DNA of 64,000 nt, taken from contig OX465282.1 of the NCBI GenBank assembly GCA_949987705.1, forward strand, positions 5,010,501 through 5,074,500, in the 5' to 3' direction. Positions 47,201 to 57,939 of the stretch are shown here, piece after piece; the first letter of the stretch is position 1; each line of letters opens with the position of its first letter. Origin of the DNA: Thereva unica. Lineage: Eukaryota; Arthropoda; Insecta; Diptera; Therevidae. The notes under the pieces were generated by a model. The model worked only from the letters and a program-made list of their open reading frames with translations. It searched no databases and had not been told where the DNA came from. The position numbers were made by a program, and so were the translations under genes.

Positions 47201-49130
47201 CAGAAGGAAGAGAGGTTTTTGACTCGACGTCAATTTAATTTAATTTATTTATTCGGCAAACCAGGCACACTTAAACTAGGTATACATACATATACTTAGA
47301 TTAAAAAACAGAGTGTAACAGTCTTTTATATAACTATAACTACTGACAGCTACTAAACACCTAATATTGTCAGAGAGGGGGTTATGTTAGTAGGGATCTG
47401 AGTATTTTTTTATAGGATGCCTTGTTGAGTGAAGGGGAAAAACAGGAGCTATGGCTATTAAAAACCATACAGCATCTGTTGACGGGCTCGTTCCTTGCGT
47501 AATCGGTATGGTGTGGATACTCCCTAAGTAGTTTAGTGTGTGGTGTGTGTCGGACTACATCATTGAATTTGATCCTGACTGACAGAAACTGAACTTTAAG
47601 CTTTCCACTTAGGACGTCAAAGGCAAGATATGAGCGGTTTCCTCCTGCTAGATAACGGCATGAGATCAAGCACTTTGAGCCTGTCCAAGTAGTGCGGCAG
47701 GGTTTGGTAGTCATGGGGGTTGTGTAGATGTCTCAGGGAAGAAATCTCTTTTGAATGGATTCGATCCTCCTGCTGCTCACTTGGATTATAGGATCCCAGA
47801 TAGGACACGCATATTCCAGGATAGGGCGGACTAAAGAACAGAAGAGTGTTTTTGTGAACCATACATTAACGAATTCTTTGGCTCTCCTCTTGATGAAACC
47901 AAGAAGTTTGTTGGCTCTGGCAGTTATATTATCGTAGTACAGGTTGAAATTGAGTTTTTTGTCTAGGACGACGCCTAGATCTACGATATGATCAACCTGA
48001 TTCAACATTATGCCATTGAGGTAATAGTTTTGGTTCTGTGTGTCTTTTAAACGGGAGAAGGTAATTGCATGACATTTGCTGGTGTTAAGTTGCAGTTTGT
48101 TCATGGTGCACCAGTCTTGTAGGGCATTGAGTTTTGTCTGCAAGAAGGAAGCATCAGTTTGGGACTTAATGACACTATAAATTTTGAGATCAGCCGCGTA
48201 AAAGAGATGTGGAATATTTACTAATTTTTCGGATAGATTGGAGATGAAAATAATGAAGAGAAGGGGACCGAGATGGCTACCCTGAGTGACGCCAGAGGTT
48301 TCTTCGATCTCATTAGATAAAAATCCTTGGAATCTGATAACCTGTGTTCTTCCGTTCAGATATGATTTTAATCATTCCAGGGCAGAACCTGATATTCCAA
48401 ACTTTAATAACGGTAAGGAGGAATAATGATGTAGGAAACCATTTCCTGCAGAAAAAGGAAGGAGAAACAAGTATTTCTCAACAACACCATGTAGCAATAG
48501 AGGATGGGTTCCCACCGCCATATATGAAAAGAAAGGGGGGGGGGGTTGCCCCCCTGATTGGAGCAGAAGATTGACAATGGAATTAGGCGCTGATATCGAA
48601 AGGCGGGTCTACTCGAGCCGTTAGTAATAAAGCAAGGACGTGAAGTAACTAATATAACTTCAGAGAGTTTCTAGGCTCATTTTTAATTGGAATTAGTACA
48701 TCTGGCTTTAACTTAAATCTATGTATTTTTTATTTTTTTTAAAGAAGTAGTCTATTCCAGAAAATTTAATCTACATCATTTTGAACTATTTTCAAATGTT
48801 ATGTTTGTTCCTACAGTTTTTCTGTAAAATTTACTTTTTAAGAAATATTCAACAATTTGAACATCTTAAATCTAATTATTATAATTTAAATAATATTTAA
48901 AAATGTAATTAATTTTATTTATATAAATAATTACCTATCTAAAGTGAGTTCCTCCAATTGATTAAGATCACAGGCAATATATTCTAAGGAAGCATCAGTA
49001 ATACGCGGACACCATGAAAGGTCTAAAGCTCGTAACTTCTGTAAATTTTCAGCTATCAGTTCAACACCATCGTCTGTTACTTTACTACATCCCGATAAAC
49101 TTAATACCGTCAGATGTGGCAAAGAATGTA
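38271..49130 (-). CDS. Fbxl16: F-box/LRR-repeat protein 16, C-terminal two exons (partial)
   Basis: FBXL16 is an F-box-family leucine-rich-repeat protein, conserved from insects to mammals and mostly neural in mammals. Exons: 48935-49130 (acceptor AG at 49131-49132, donor GT at 48933-48934) and 38271-38568 (stop TAA). They join within an Arg codon (AG|G), giving [20 protein letters not shown] ... [21 protein letters not shown] ... [20 protein letters not shown]. This is about 163 residues of LRRs ([48 protein letters not shown]), matching human FBXL16 almost without gaps through its final RCL(V/I)IE. The intron is 10,366 bp and full of transposons. Upstream exons with the F-box were not found up to 64000; they must lie beyond the window or be missed. 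Confidence 0.93.
38569..39618. other. Intronic DNA of Fbxl16, no feature recognised
   Basis: No coding signal beyond short open stretches and no paired termini noticed. Confidence 0.4.
39619..40025. mobile_element. Harbinger-like MITE with TAA target duplication
   Basis: Left end GGGGGCGTTCAAGTATTACG then TAACGCAA; the right end is its inverse with two changes (GGGAGCGTTCAAGTAATACG). Flanked by TAA at 39616-39618 and 40026-40028, the TWA duplication of PIF/Harbinger elements. Inside, each arm carries a poly-C run (39704-39715 and 39978-39994) and extra GTAACG motifs. No ORF. Lies in the Fbxl16 intron. Confidence 0.85.
40029..41394. other. Intronic DNA, no feature recognised
   Basis: No domain-bearing ORF. 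The open stretch on the minus strand at 41062-41631 is the shadow of the transposase remnant that begins at about 41395 on the plus strand. Confidence 0.4.
41395..42140 (+). pseudogene. Degenerate Tc1/mariner-superfamily transposase
   Basis: Plus strand pieces: [31 protein letters not shown] (second HTH region, 41400-41500); then after a decayed gap [36 protein letters not shown] and SALFHK (41790-41940), the conserved block around the second catalytic Asp ([13 protein letters not shown] in relatives). A C-terminal piece near 42060-42140 reads [17 protein letters not shown]. Several frameshifts; resembles the maT/DD37D-like group rather than the mariner at 36622. Located in the Fbxl16 intron. 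Confidence 0.7.
42170..42570 (+). mobile_element. R1/I/LOA-type LINE C-terminal fragment
   Basis: Reads [11 protein letters not shown], then [20 protein letters not shown] and [12 protein letters not shown], equivalent to the CxxC...EHFLCECPAL region after RNase H. Similar in position to 4390-4520. Only the end of the ORF remains. Confidence 0.6.
42571..45169. other. Intronic DNA of Fbxl16, no gene seen
   Basis: Several open stretches (42836-43066, 43195-43606) have no motifs. 43640-43790 and 44030-44120 are A-rich. A tandem pair of CAATTTAATACAACATC units lies at about 45026-45061. Confidence 0.45.
45230..45530 (+). mobile_element. Possible endonuclease-like fragment upstream of a LINE 3' end
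   Basis: A continuous frame (45170-45556) reads [20 protein letters not shown] and [20 protein letters not shown], resembling the P(I/L)ILxGDFN motif of element-borne AP endonucleases, with G lost. It runs straight into the CR1-like copy at 45531. Identity is tentative. Confidence 0.35.
45531..46006 (+). mobile_element. CR1-like LINE 3' end (family A, copy 6), young
   Basis: A clean open frame to position 45936 encodes the family A C-terminal domain: [78 protein letters not shown]. Then 3'UTR with GTACAAAGGGTTACACC and an 11-A tail. Nearly identical over much of its length to 63344-63788, so both are recent insertions of one subfamily. Strongly 5' truncated. Confidence 0.88.
46278..46606 (-). 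mobile_element. tRNA-derived SINE with LINE-like 3' tail
   Basis: Minus strand. The head (46606 down to about 46525) has a Pol III A-box-like TAGCCTAGGGAG and a perfect B box GGTTCGAATCC (about 46538-46548), with tRNA-like arms but no clean cloverleaf or sensible anticodon loop. A unique body of about 190 bp follows. The tail GTCGACAGTATAAAGGGC ... TTTCACATAAAAAAA ends at 46278. The tail matches the orphan element at 24294 closely and, in its core, CR1-like family A. Lies in the Fbxl16 intron in gene orientation. Confidence 0.8.
46810..47215 (+). pseudogene. Tc1/mariner transposase remnant
   Basis: Broken plus-strand frames: [37 protein letters not shown] (about 46915-47030, HTH/linker) and [20 protein letters not shown] (47108-47170), the block with the first catalytic Asp (W...IFSDEK) of Tc1-like transposases. 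The rest is replaced by the LINE whose 3' end begins at 47229. Confidence 0.6.
47229..48410 (-). mobile_element. Jockey-type LINE (family B, copy 1), RT active-site mutant
   Basis: Minus strand: [16 protein letters not shown] (about 48370-48410), [29 protein letters not shown] (about 48180-48210), then [73 protein letters not shown] (47733-48143). The catalytic FYADD seen in copy 2 is FYAAD here. Ends in AATAAATAAATTAAATTAAATT-like repeats at 47229-47250. 5' truncated; frames broken after 47733. Confidence 0.85.
48411..48934. other. Intronic DNA, no gene seen
   Basis: AT-rich up to the Fbxl16 exon. A run of ten G lies near 48536-48545. Confidence 0.5.
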
Positions 49131-50689
49131 CTGAAACACAAAAAAAGAAAATTTAATAAAATTAATTAATTAGATAGGAAAAATGTAAATGATTGAAGAG
49201 AAAATTGTATAAATCTTTATAAAATTGCTTCATTTTAATTTTATTACACATAAGAAAAGAGGATACAGAAAAAAAAATCCTGGGCTAAATTAATTAGTTG
49301 ATGAAATTGTTGTTGGTATAAAACTAATTCAACTTGAAGTTGAATCAATATTGTTTGGGGAGAAAATGAAAAAAATAAAAGGAGTACGGAGTCTTCAGCG
49401 CCTGTTTTTGTTCAATTCCGACAAGATTGGCTGAAATATCTCCTTTTTTTCCTTTTTCCTTTTTTGCAATTTCATTCAGATGTTTTAACTTGAATTGGTG
49501 AATAGCACTGGAAATTGTAGAAAAAAAACTGAAGAAATAAGGACAACCACCAATTACAGTCTGGTCTATGAACAACATCCGCATTTTCTGTGGGAATTTT
49601 TCTCCATCGTAATGAAACAGAATTGCGCGAGGATATGGTCTGGTGGAGAGGAAAAGCGGAAAAACAAAAAAAAGCAACAAAAAATGTCCTTCATCCTTTA
49701 TCCTAAAAAAAGAAACAATCTTAGCACAATTTTTCTACCCTTGTTGGTGGTAGAAAGGAAAATTTCTCTTTCCACAAGGAAACACTGCAAAAATCCCATG
49801 CACCTGCAGTTTTGTGAATAGTTTGTCCTTGTGCTTTTTTTAAACAAATTTCTTTTTCATACCTATGAAGGTGTTTCACAAGTCCTGATAAAAGGATTTT
49901 TTTTTAAAAGCTATACCCACTACATATCAGATTCAGAAAGAAAAGTAATTTATAAACACGCGTTTGTGGTATGGGGGAAAATTGTTTGTCAACAACTATG
50001 AAAAGCGTTTTAAGCAATTTTGTTGTAGTTTCAAGACACAAACGGAAACGGATATGCATTGGACGTTCGTTCGTTCGTTTGTTCCTATAGCGTTCCTTTA
50101 CCTCTATTATTGTATTGACATGGGCTTATAAAGTGGATGTTAAATTGGTTTCGTTCTTGTTTTATCTATAATCCATCTACTTTATACACCGTAGATGGGA
50201 GGAAAAGCAGGAGAATATTCTTGGATCGTTGTTCCAAAACAACAAACAACAAAAATAAACGAGATAACAAAAATAAAGACGGGCATAATTGAAAATTGAT
50301 TATTTCATCCAAAAAGAAAGTTAATGCTATTTTTAGATATTCCAATTATTTCTCTATTTGAGGATAATCTCAATCATCATTTGCTGTCTTGATTCTTGAA
50401 GGTAATTCAATTTCAGGTGTATCTAATTTTATTTGATATAATGTTCTTTGGTATTTATACTATTTCTGTATTCATTAACTAAGTAGGTCTTTGTAAATAT
50501 ACAATATATATTGAATTACATTTTTTATAAGATAAAAGTCATGATTTGTGTTCAGCGTTATAAACTAATTTCTTTAAGTAATTAGAAATAATGGGGGTGG
50601 ACGGATAGCAAAGGCCTCGGAAGGTGGAGACACAAGATTGTCACTTCTATCAAAAACCGAGAAGAATCATTGCAAGTAGAGTACCTATG
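49131..50689. other. AT-rich DNA upstream of the last visible Fbxl16 exon
   Basis: Presumed Fbxl16 intron. No exon with F-box or further LRR similarity could be read on the minus strand. TTCG tetranucleotides repeat at about 50072-50087. Confidence 0.5.
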
Positions 50690-50770
50690 GAGGGAGTCTG
50701 GTCTAACCGATCTACCTGGTCTATCTGGTCTGTCTTTTCTACCACCTGATCTATCTGGTTTAGAATTGCT
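50690..50770. repeat. Imperfect CTATCTGGT minisatellite
   Basis: CTGGTCT/CTATCTGGT-type units repeat imperfectly about five times; on the minus strand they give an Arg/Asp/Pro-rich open frame that is compositional only. Confidence 0.5.
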
Positions 50771-50911
50771 TACTACTAAATAAAGCCCAAATTTGCCTCC
50801 AACCAAAAGAGCTTAATAAAAACAATAACCAAATGATCAGTGAATGTGATTAATTTATCAAAAAAATAAATTCCCGTTAAACATATTTCTAGTCCTTGAA
50901 TTGCTTAGTTT

Positions 50912-51010
50912 GATCTTCTTCTTCTTCTTCTTTGATCCGTTAGCTGGCGGTCCGAGCGGGACGTCCCCGCAACGGATACGCTGCTGTCGGTGCCGCTGGG
51001 TCTGGGCTGG
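50912..51010 (-). mobile_element. RTE-type LINE 3' tail (same family as 33735-34668)
   Basis: Minus strand: GACCCAGCGGCACCGACAGC then GCGTATCCGTTGCGG, CGCTCGGACCGCCAGCTAAC, GGATCAAAG and GAA triplets, matching 34580-34668 with few differences. Only the last 100 bp were inserted, typical extreme 5' truncation. Confidence 0.85.
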
Positions 51011-51849
51011 GTTTGATAGTTCTGCAAAGATACCAGGCAAATGTCGAAATAAGGCAAAAAACTGTCAAAAATCTTAGCAAAAGCACTAACCTCAAAAAAA
51101 AGCCCCAAAAGCAAATCATATATGAGCAAGCGCAAACGATATCAAAGTTCCCCAATCAAAACTTCCCATATAAAAAAAATCTTTCATCCTAGCGAAGACA
51201 TGAACCTTGTGTTCTTGAAAGCTGACGTTGAGAAATTGAAAAGAGATAGGGTATCTGAGGGTAAATATGATAGGCACATTGCGCTATCAGCCAAGATAAA
51301 AACCCAACCCAATCCTCCAAAGCCGAGGCACAATCTTAAAAAGCTTCAACTAAACAGCGATCTATATCCCGCTGGAACGAGCTTTAGATACCGTTTTTGA
51401 TAGTATATGTAAAATCGCGGCTAAATTGAGCCAGAGCCTAGTAAACTGCACTACTGCAAATAAGTAACTAGAAGCTTTGCTAGCAAGTCTTCGAAATGAG
51501 CTTAAGAGAGACTCGCCATCTTCATCATAAAACTGAGTTTTAAGTGGGCTGGGCTGAGGGCAAACAATGCCTGGAAACAGGATGGATAACACAATGAAGC
51601 CCTTTTGGTTTTCGAACTGGGATGTGAATTGGAACATGAAATGTAAGAAATTTTTGATGGGCTCAACTAGATGAGCCGATATAATATCAAGATCATGGCA
51701 CGTTGCAAGCGGAAGCATATCTGCTCAATCGGTAAGTCCTTAAATTCTACAGGAACCAGATCGAAAACCGTATAGACCAACCAAGGCCAAATTTGAGATA
51801 TCACGCGTATCTATTGCTAATGAAGTTTCGAAGTGAGTTCGTTCGTATA
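51011..51849. other. Unassigned open stretches
   Basis: A 92-codon frame at 51122-51400 (Lys-rich, begins MSKRKRYQ, contains LVFLKADVEKLKRD) and a 118-codon minus-strand frame at 51362-51718 look more coding-like than background, but I cannot assign them. Probably part of an unrecognised retroelement. Confidence 0.3.
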
Positions 51850-54060
51850 TGAACTAGAAGACGGTTCCGAGGAGTGTACAATGACCAACAATCGAACTCA
51901 GATATCATGAATGGAGCAAAGCCCGGTAGAGTCTGGGTCGGTGGGAACCTTGCGTTCCTCTCCTTGTCCTCTGGGTCGGATCAATGTGTTATACGAACCG
52001 TACCGATGATCAACTTGGCTGGAGGCCCAGGTTATAAAAATAGCTCATTTGTGAACGATGTGCTCCGGATACTTGGCGACCTCCGGTTCTAATTAGCCTT
52101 ACCTGGGCACCGGGGATCTCTGCCCGGGCTGACCTCGTTTCTTCGCTACGCTACGCTACGGAGCAAATATGGATAAACCCAATCTACAAAAACAGGTGAC
52201 AAAGAAGGGGCCCCTAAACGAAAACCATAAGGGACAATAAATCCTGCTAAAAATAGGGTTGCGGCATCCCCGAGTTTACCACAAGCCACAAGCTCCTCCC
52301 TTCGAAAAAAGGCCTCCAGGTGACTACTTGCAACCCTGCGCCTTCTTTCGGCACTGTCGCTGCCTAACGCACACCGGCACGTCCGTTGCGGGGATTAGGG
52401 GAGAGAATGTTTTGCGGAAGGTTCAAGGTCCTCAAAAGTCCAGACCCGGCAAAGGCAGGTCAACAAAAACGTCACCTGGCCACCAACCCGATCAGGAAGA
52501 CCAAGTGTCGAAGGCGGATTTCAACAAAATCTTCATCCCAGAGCTGTCATCTAAAAGTCAACGGTCTGTGGAGGAACTAAACACCCACAGCTCAGTACCA
52601 AAAAAGTCCAAGACGTACGGAGCCAACGGATATATGTATGTACCTCCGCAGAAGTAGCGAAGGATCGCAAAATAACCGGCGTCCTGGACGAGAACGACGG
52701 AAATTGGAAGATTCCCAAGCATAAATGGCGGTGGGATGTTATGGAGGTCCTCAGGGATAGCCCGGGACCTCTCCCCTTATGCCTTGATGCCAGATGGTTT
52801 CAAGGTAGTATTAAGTTAAAGGCATACAACACAAGATCCGCAGAGTTTTATAAAGCTGTCGGCGAAGGCGTCCAGCTCAAAGCAATAGAAGATTGTGATA
52901 TTCCATCACGTCCAAGGGCCAGAGCATGGTTTCCAGTGGCTCCATCGGAGCCAGAAGAAATCCTCGCGATGCTAAAGATTAAAACCGATAACTGGAAAGT
53001 TATTGAAACGGACCAGACTAACAGGACGACAATGCAAGATATTCTGCTCTAAATAAAGCGTATCTGGAACAAATGGCAAAAGAAAAATACGCCGTAAGCT
53101 ACGGCTTCCAAAAGATCGAGCTAAAGGTCTATAAAACAGACACGGAGGGTACATTAGGTGGCCTGCACCAAGGCTTCAGCCGAAGATGTGGGAAGCGTAG
53201 CTCGGAGCTAAGCTGGCGCTGCGACATACTTCAAGCTGGGCAGATCTATCGGTAACATGTACACGGAGCATCAGCTCCTTAGCGCGGACATCGACGAGGA
53301 CATCGCCAGTGTCGAAGAAGCGAAGGGGACTATCGTCGTTATTATTTTTAACTACCTTTTAAACACCAAGCTTCCTTTGTGCAACAAAGGTATTGATCCC
53401 ACAGTTGTTACCAAAAACGGAGAAGTGCTGGACGTCACCCTTGTCTTGGACTCCCGCTTCGACCCAAGTTTCAATCCCACCTCCCTTTATAATTGGGTTA
53501 AACCTGGGTAGAACCTAGTCATAAGAGGGGTAACGGACGGCTCTAGGCTCGGCGGTCGAGTAGGAGGAGGAATCTTTTCCCGAAATTTGGGATTGAAGTC
53601 TCCTTCCGACTACCAGACCACTGCAGTGTGTACCAAGAGGAGGTTTTAGCCATACATGAGGCTGTTCTGCTAATCAACCAGCTCGGCGATAGGAACCGGA
53701 CTGTTTATAGACTGGACTGGATAGCCAGGGGCTCTGAAGACCCTGCGTTCTTGCACTAACAGGAAGAGGGTCTCGTTTGTGTGCCCGGTCACCGAAATAT
53801 AGATGGAAACTGTTAAGCTGACGAATTGTTTGCGACCCGTTTAGGTCTCGAGGCCTACGATTTTTGCAGAAGCTGTAAGAACGGACGAGGAAAGTGTACC
53901 ACATCTCCTCTGTCACTGCCCATTCTAAAGCAGAAGGAGACTAATCACATTTGGGAACCCTTTCTAGGCACGCTTGTGAAAATCTCGAAGATTGGGATCG
54001 TGCAACTGGGAAGATTCATTACGTGATGGTTTAGCGAAGAAACTACATTTTAACATCAGG
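51850..54060 (+). mobile_element. LOA-type LINE with ORF1, endonuclease and RNase H, RT deleted
   Basis: Plus strand. ORF1 (52500-53060): KITGVLDENDGNWKIPKHKW, DGFKVVLS, RARAWFPVAPSEPEEILAML, NWKVIETD, the insect gag of DUF4780 type. Endonuclease end (53257-53511): EDIASVEEAKGTIVV, GEVLDVTLVLDSRFD. Directly after this the frame reads ITDGSRLGGRVGGGIFSRNL (about 53520-53580), the RNase H start, then SVYQ.EVLAIHEAV and, near 53880-53915, EESVPHLLCHCPF. The RT domain between endonuclease and RNase H is absent. Frameshifts are common. Confidence 0.8.
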
Positions 54061-55960
54061 TTTAAAGTGGGATCACTATGGCATCACGAAGGGCCTATTC
54101 TTTTGGCCTAGACCTTAACAGCGGCTTAGCCATAGCTAACCTAACCAAAACATACCAAACCAAGGTAGATTTTGAAACGCAAGCACAGATAAGAGATTCC
54201 AGTTCTTCAGTAAATTTTATGCTTAGAACGTTAACAGATAGGCCAGCCGTTGGACTCACATCGTCTACTAGTGGGAAGAACACCTCGTTCGTATGAAGGG
54301 AACCAGATAGGAATTATGGCACGCAGCAACGAGGTGGACCAAATCTCCACTGAAATGATGACGTAGACCAGGATTCCTGAGATGGATAATATTGGTTTTA
54401 TACCAAGCTCAAAAGAGATAATAGTTTTGTGTAGTCTGTGCCAAATTTCGATTGTGGAGTGAAAAACTGATCTAGAGAATGACACATAATTTAGTCTTTT
54501 CAAATATTTTGTAAAATAAAATGTGTCTCCTACCTTAACTCAAAATTCTTCATAGATAGAACTTATGACTCAATCACAACTGTTTAAAGATATTTGATCA
54601 TGATAGAATAGACGACCTATATTTAAACACACACTGTTACTTATGAAAGAAACCTTCAAAGAACATCTATTGCAATAATTAAACCACAAAAAACTTGCAA
54701 TGTTATGAATGAGAGCGCTTCTTTTTTCTTTTCTTTATAGTTACATATATATGTATCTATAATTATTGTGCATATCGCGCAAATTAAACCTTAGGAAAAA
54801 ACAAACGCAAAATCCTACCAGATCGCACTAGTTCAATAATAAAACTATATCTATCTATTAATAAAATTCTCTATTTCTAATGTGAATGTAAAATTAATAA
54901 AATGAAAAAAAATAATAAAGAAATATTATTCATTTTAAAACCACGAATTTAACACTCAAATTACGCAAAACCTTCATATTATGAAAAGAGCAGAAAGATT
55001 GAAAAGTTTCGAGTACTTGAAAGTTGGCCTATAACTGGGGCATATAATATCCAATAGAAACCACCAAAGTTAATCTCTATATATGTGATATTAAAATGGG
55101 TTTAAGTTGAACAGATATTGTATGTGCATATGTATGTATATATATCTAATAATGATATAAAAGATACAAGAAGGCGCACCAGAATCGATAGAACACTTTG
55201 TTAGATGCTTCCATTTAAGGCCATATAAAGATATTGAATGACACCTTAGATATGAGCAAAGGTAACCACAAAAAACTGGAGAAGTTGAAGTAATATAAAA
55301 GTAAAGGGAGAGATAAAAAAAATTGTTTAGTATTTTTTATAAAAAAAAAAAATGCAATGCAAAAGCAATTATTAAAGATAAAAAAAAAAATACTCTCATC
55401 CCACATTGCATCTCGGGATCGGGGATTATTAATCAGATGGAGATTGAGATTGGTCGTCATTCAGTTGCTGGACGTGTAACAAAGTGGTGCCCCCTTAGAC
55501 AATACTATAGGCGAAGGATTTGCTTAATTAAAAATTGTTGTTTAATTAAAAAGTGAAGTGAAATTTTTATTTTATATTATTATGAATACTTTTAACAATT
55601 AAAGTAACAGTTTCATTTTGTGACCGACACAAACGGGTAGTGGAATTAAAAATATAGAGTCTTACTCGTTTTTGCGATCACAACCAGTGAAATTGTAGCG
55701 AAATCATCAAAAATTTAAAAAAAGAACATAATTTATAAAAATATATAGAAAAGTTTTTTTTAGTTTAACTTAATTGAATTAAAAAAAAAAGAGTGCAGAA
55801 GAAGTTGTACAGGTAAATATGTAATTCAGCATTGTGGGATTAAGTAAGCTTTGTACGCAAATTACGATTGTTCGTGTTAAATGGTACTGTAGGTCGTGTA
55901 GGTAGGACTTACATCCACCTAATGGCGTCACAGCCTAAATCGAGTGTTGGGCTCCTGTAG
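54061..55960. other. No gene seen, largely AT-rich
   Basis: 54061-54310 contains CTAACCTAACC words common in LINE 3' regions of insects; 54540-55920 is AT-rich without structure I can support. Confidence 0.45.
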
Positions 55961-57289
55961 GGCATTTCTCTAAGTTTGACGGTCCCTTGCAGCCATGGGC
56001 GTAGCAATGAATTCTTGCTGGGGTGGGCCAGATTTCAAAATATTCGGTTCATTTTTGCGCAGTTCATATATGTAGGTCGGCGAAGCGTTCTGCGAGTAGC
56101 AGCGTTCGCCCATCCCTTGACAGCGGTGACACCATACTACAATTGTACTACTTCTGCTACTAACATTTTACTCCGTATATTTGATTTTAGACATTTTTTA
56201 CTCGATTTAATTCGACGAATTAATTCAACCATTGACTATTCGTTATTTTCTTACGGTGATATATGCAAATTATATGCATGTACAAAGTGCAACATAATAA
56301 GCATTTATATCGTGGTATACATGTGTTTTAGTTCGTGCTTTCTGGCAAGTCTAACAGACAGCTCAATTTAATTCAAATTTGGGAATAAAATAGGATCACC
56401 ATATTTTCGTATAAGTATCATATAACTGGATACCTATACTTTTGGAATCTACTACTAATTTAATTAGTTTAGTACATATTGTTCGTTGGATTAATACATT
56501 TTAAACGTGTTTGGGTGGCAGCACTTCACGCTAGCTCGGCTCGCTTACGCAATGCGCCGCTCTTCCTTTTATTGCAATTTCTCGCGATAGAATTATCGCC
56601 AAAAAATAAGGGCCTAAATCAATAATTTCATAAACATTGAGGCCCTACGCACATGGGTCGACGAATTTGCAATCCCAGGTTCAAACAGGTTTCACCATTA
56701 TCACGTTCACAACCAGTTTGGAACCAAAATGAAACTTTGTCCACACACAAGCGCAACTGATTTTTCATCAATCTGTGTTCTGTGCTCACGAAGATTTTGT
56801 TGAATAAACTTTGACACGTACAAATGCAGCCACGCAACTGAAACTGGTGACAATTTCAAGCGTACATGCGTTGCATTCGGTGACAGACAATATAGAAGTG
56901 TGTGTATTCAAATGCGACTTGACGGAATATTCCATGAATGGAATGCAGGCAACGCAAATGTCGGTCTACTTTCAAGTTTTTCTATATTGCTGCATTCGAC
57001 ATAGCACACAACACAAATTAAGTGTTGGTGGAAACTCGCTGCATATCATGGAACCGCTGAATGCAACGCAAGTACAAGCTTGATATTACTTCCGACCGGC
57101 AGAAACAGTCGTACGCACGCAGTTGCCAACTAGTTTCAAATCGGTATCGTTTCTGTCGACTCCTATGTGGATTCTCATTTTTAAAATTTTTGATTTTGTG
57201 AATAAATATGGTTACACAAAGAAGTGTTTGTTTCATTTACAAATACTACCTATGTACGGTTCCAGAATAAAGCCTCTTTAAAATATGTT
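55961..57289. other. Unassigned, possibly hAT-derived
   Basis: A GGGCGTAGCAATG word at 55996 resembles hAT-type starts (compare CAGTGGCGTAGC at 62024). GCGTTGCATTC (about 56869) recurs inverted as GAATGCAACGC (about 57059). A 131-codon open frame at 55976-56371 has no motif. No element boundary could be proven. Confidence 0.35.
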
Positions 57290-57420
57290 ACTCTTAAAAT
57301 AATACTATTCGGTAATTATTCGGCAAACTAACCGAATATTCGGCCGAATACGAACATTAAAAAACACGCCAAATATGCCGAATACGAATATTCGGCCGAA
57401 CATTCGGCGCATCTCTAGTA
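57290..57420. mobile_element. hAT-type terminal remnant (CCGAATATTCGG-rich)
   Basis: Minus strand: CTAGAGATGCGCCGAATG then repeated TTCGGCCGAATA and CCGAATATTCGG palindromes. This pattern is known from ends of animal hAT elements (recalled, not searched). The partner end was not found. Confidence 0.5.
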
Positions 57421-57472
57421 GTTAGAATTAAATATAATTAAAAGTTAAAACTCAATTCAAATATTATATACA

Positions 57473-57781
57473 CTAATCAAAATTTACTCTTCTACTTCTC
57501 TTCCTGCAAGACTTGATCTTATTCTGCACAAATAAATTTTCAATGGTAATTAACGCTAATTTAGAGAATCTGTCTTCTTTCATAGACATCCAATTTTTTA
57601 TCCTTCGCATAGCCGAAAACTGATACGATGACCCTTGTGAAAGTTTTCCATGCTTATTTCTGTATTTCTCCAACGAAGCTGTTGTGCTTTTAATAACATC
57701 TACTGCTTGACCTAATGTAGTGTCTTTGCTTTGGAAATATTTGCTCAATATTGAAAAAATATGTATGAGGAATCCTATCAA
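57473..57781 (-). pseudogene. hAT-like transposase-derived fragment (ZMYM1-like)
   Basis: A 102-codon minus-strand frame includes YFQSKDTTLGQAVDVIKSTT and ASLEKYRN, resembling the helical region of hAT-related ZMYM1-like proteins (LQSK..TL..A...I..T...L...R). No zinc finger, no catalytic residues and no dimerisation domain are seen, so it is a remnant. Confidence 0.5.
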
Positions 57782-57939
57782 GATTAACCCGATTCAGCGG
57801 AATCAGCTTCATTCACCTCTCTACCACTAGTAACAAAATGGAAATTACGCTATTTCTCCAGCGACGAAATATAGCGCAAACTCTGTTCAGTTATCTCCTT
57901 TTAAATGGCCTGCCACCTTGATAGGCCGATCGGTAATAA

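Noticed and set aside
55976..56371. 131-codon ORF as a host gene
   Set aside because: No recognisable domain, low-complexity hydrophobic C-terminus, and transposon-like surroundings.
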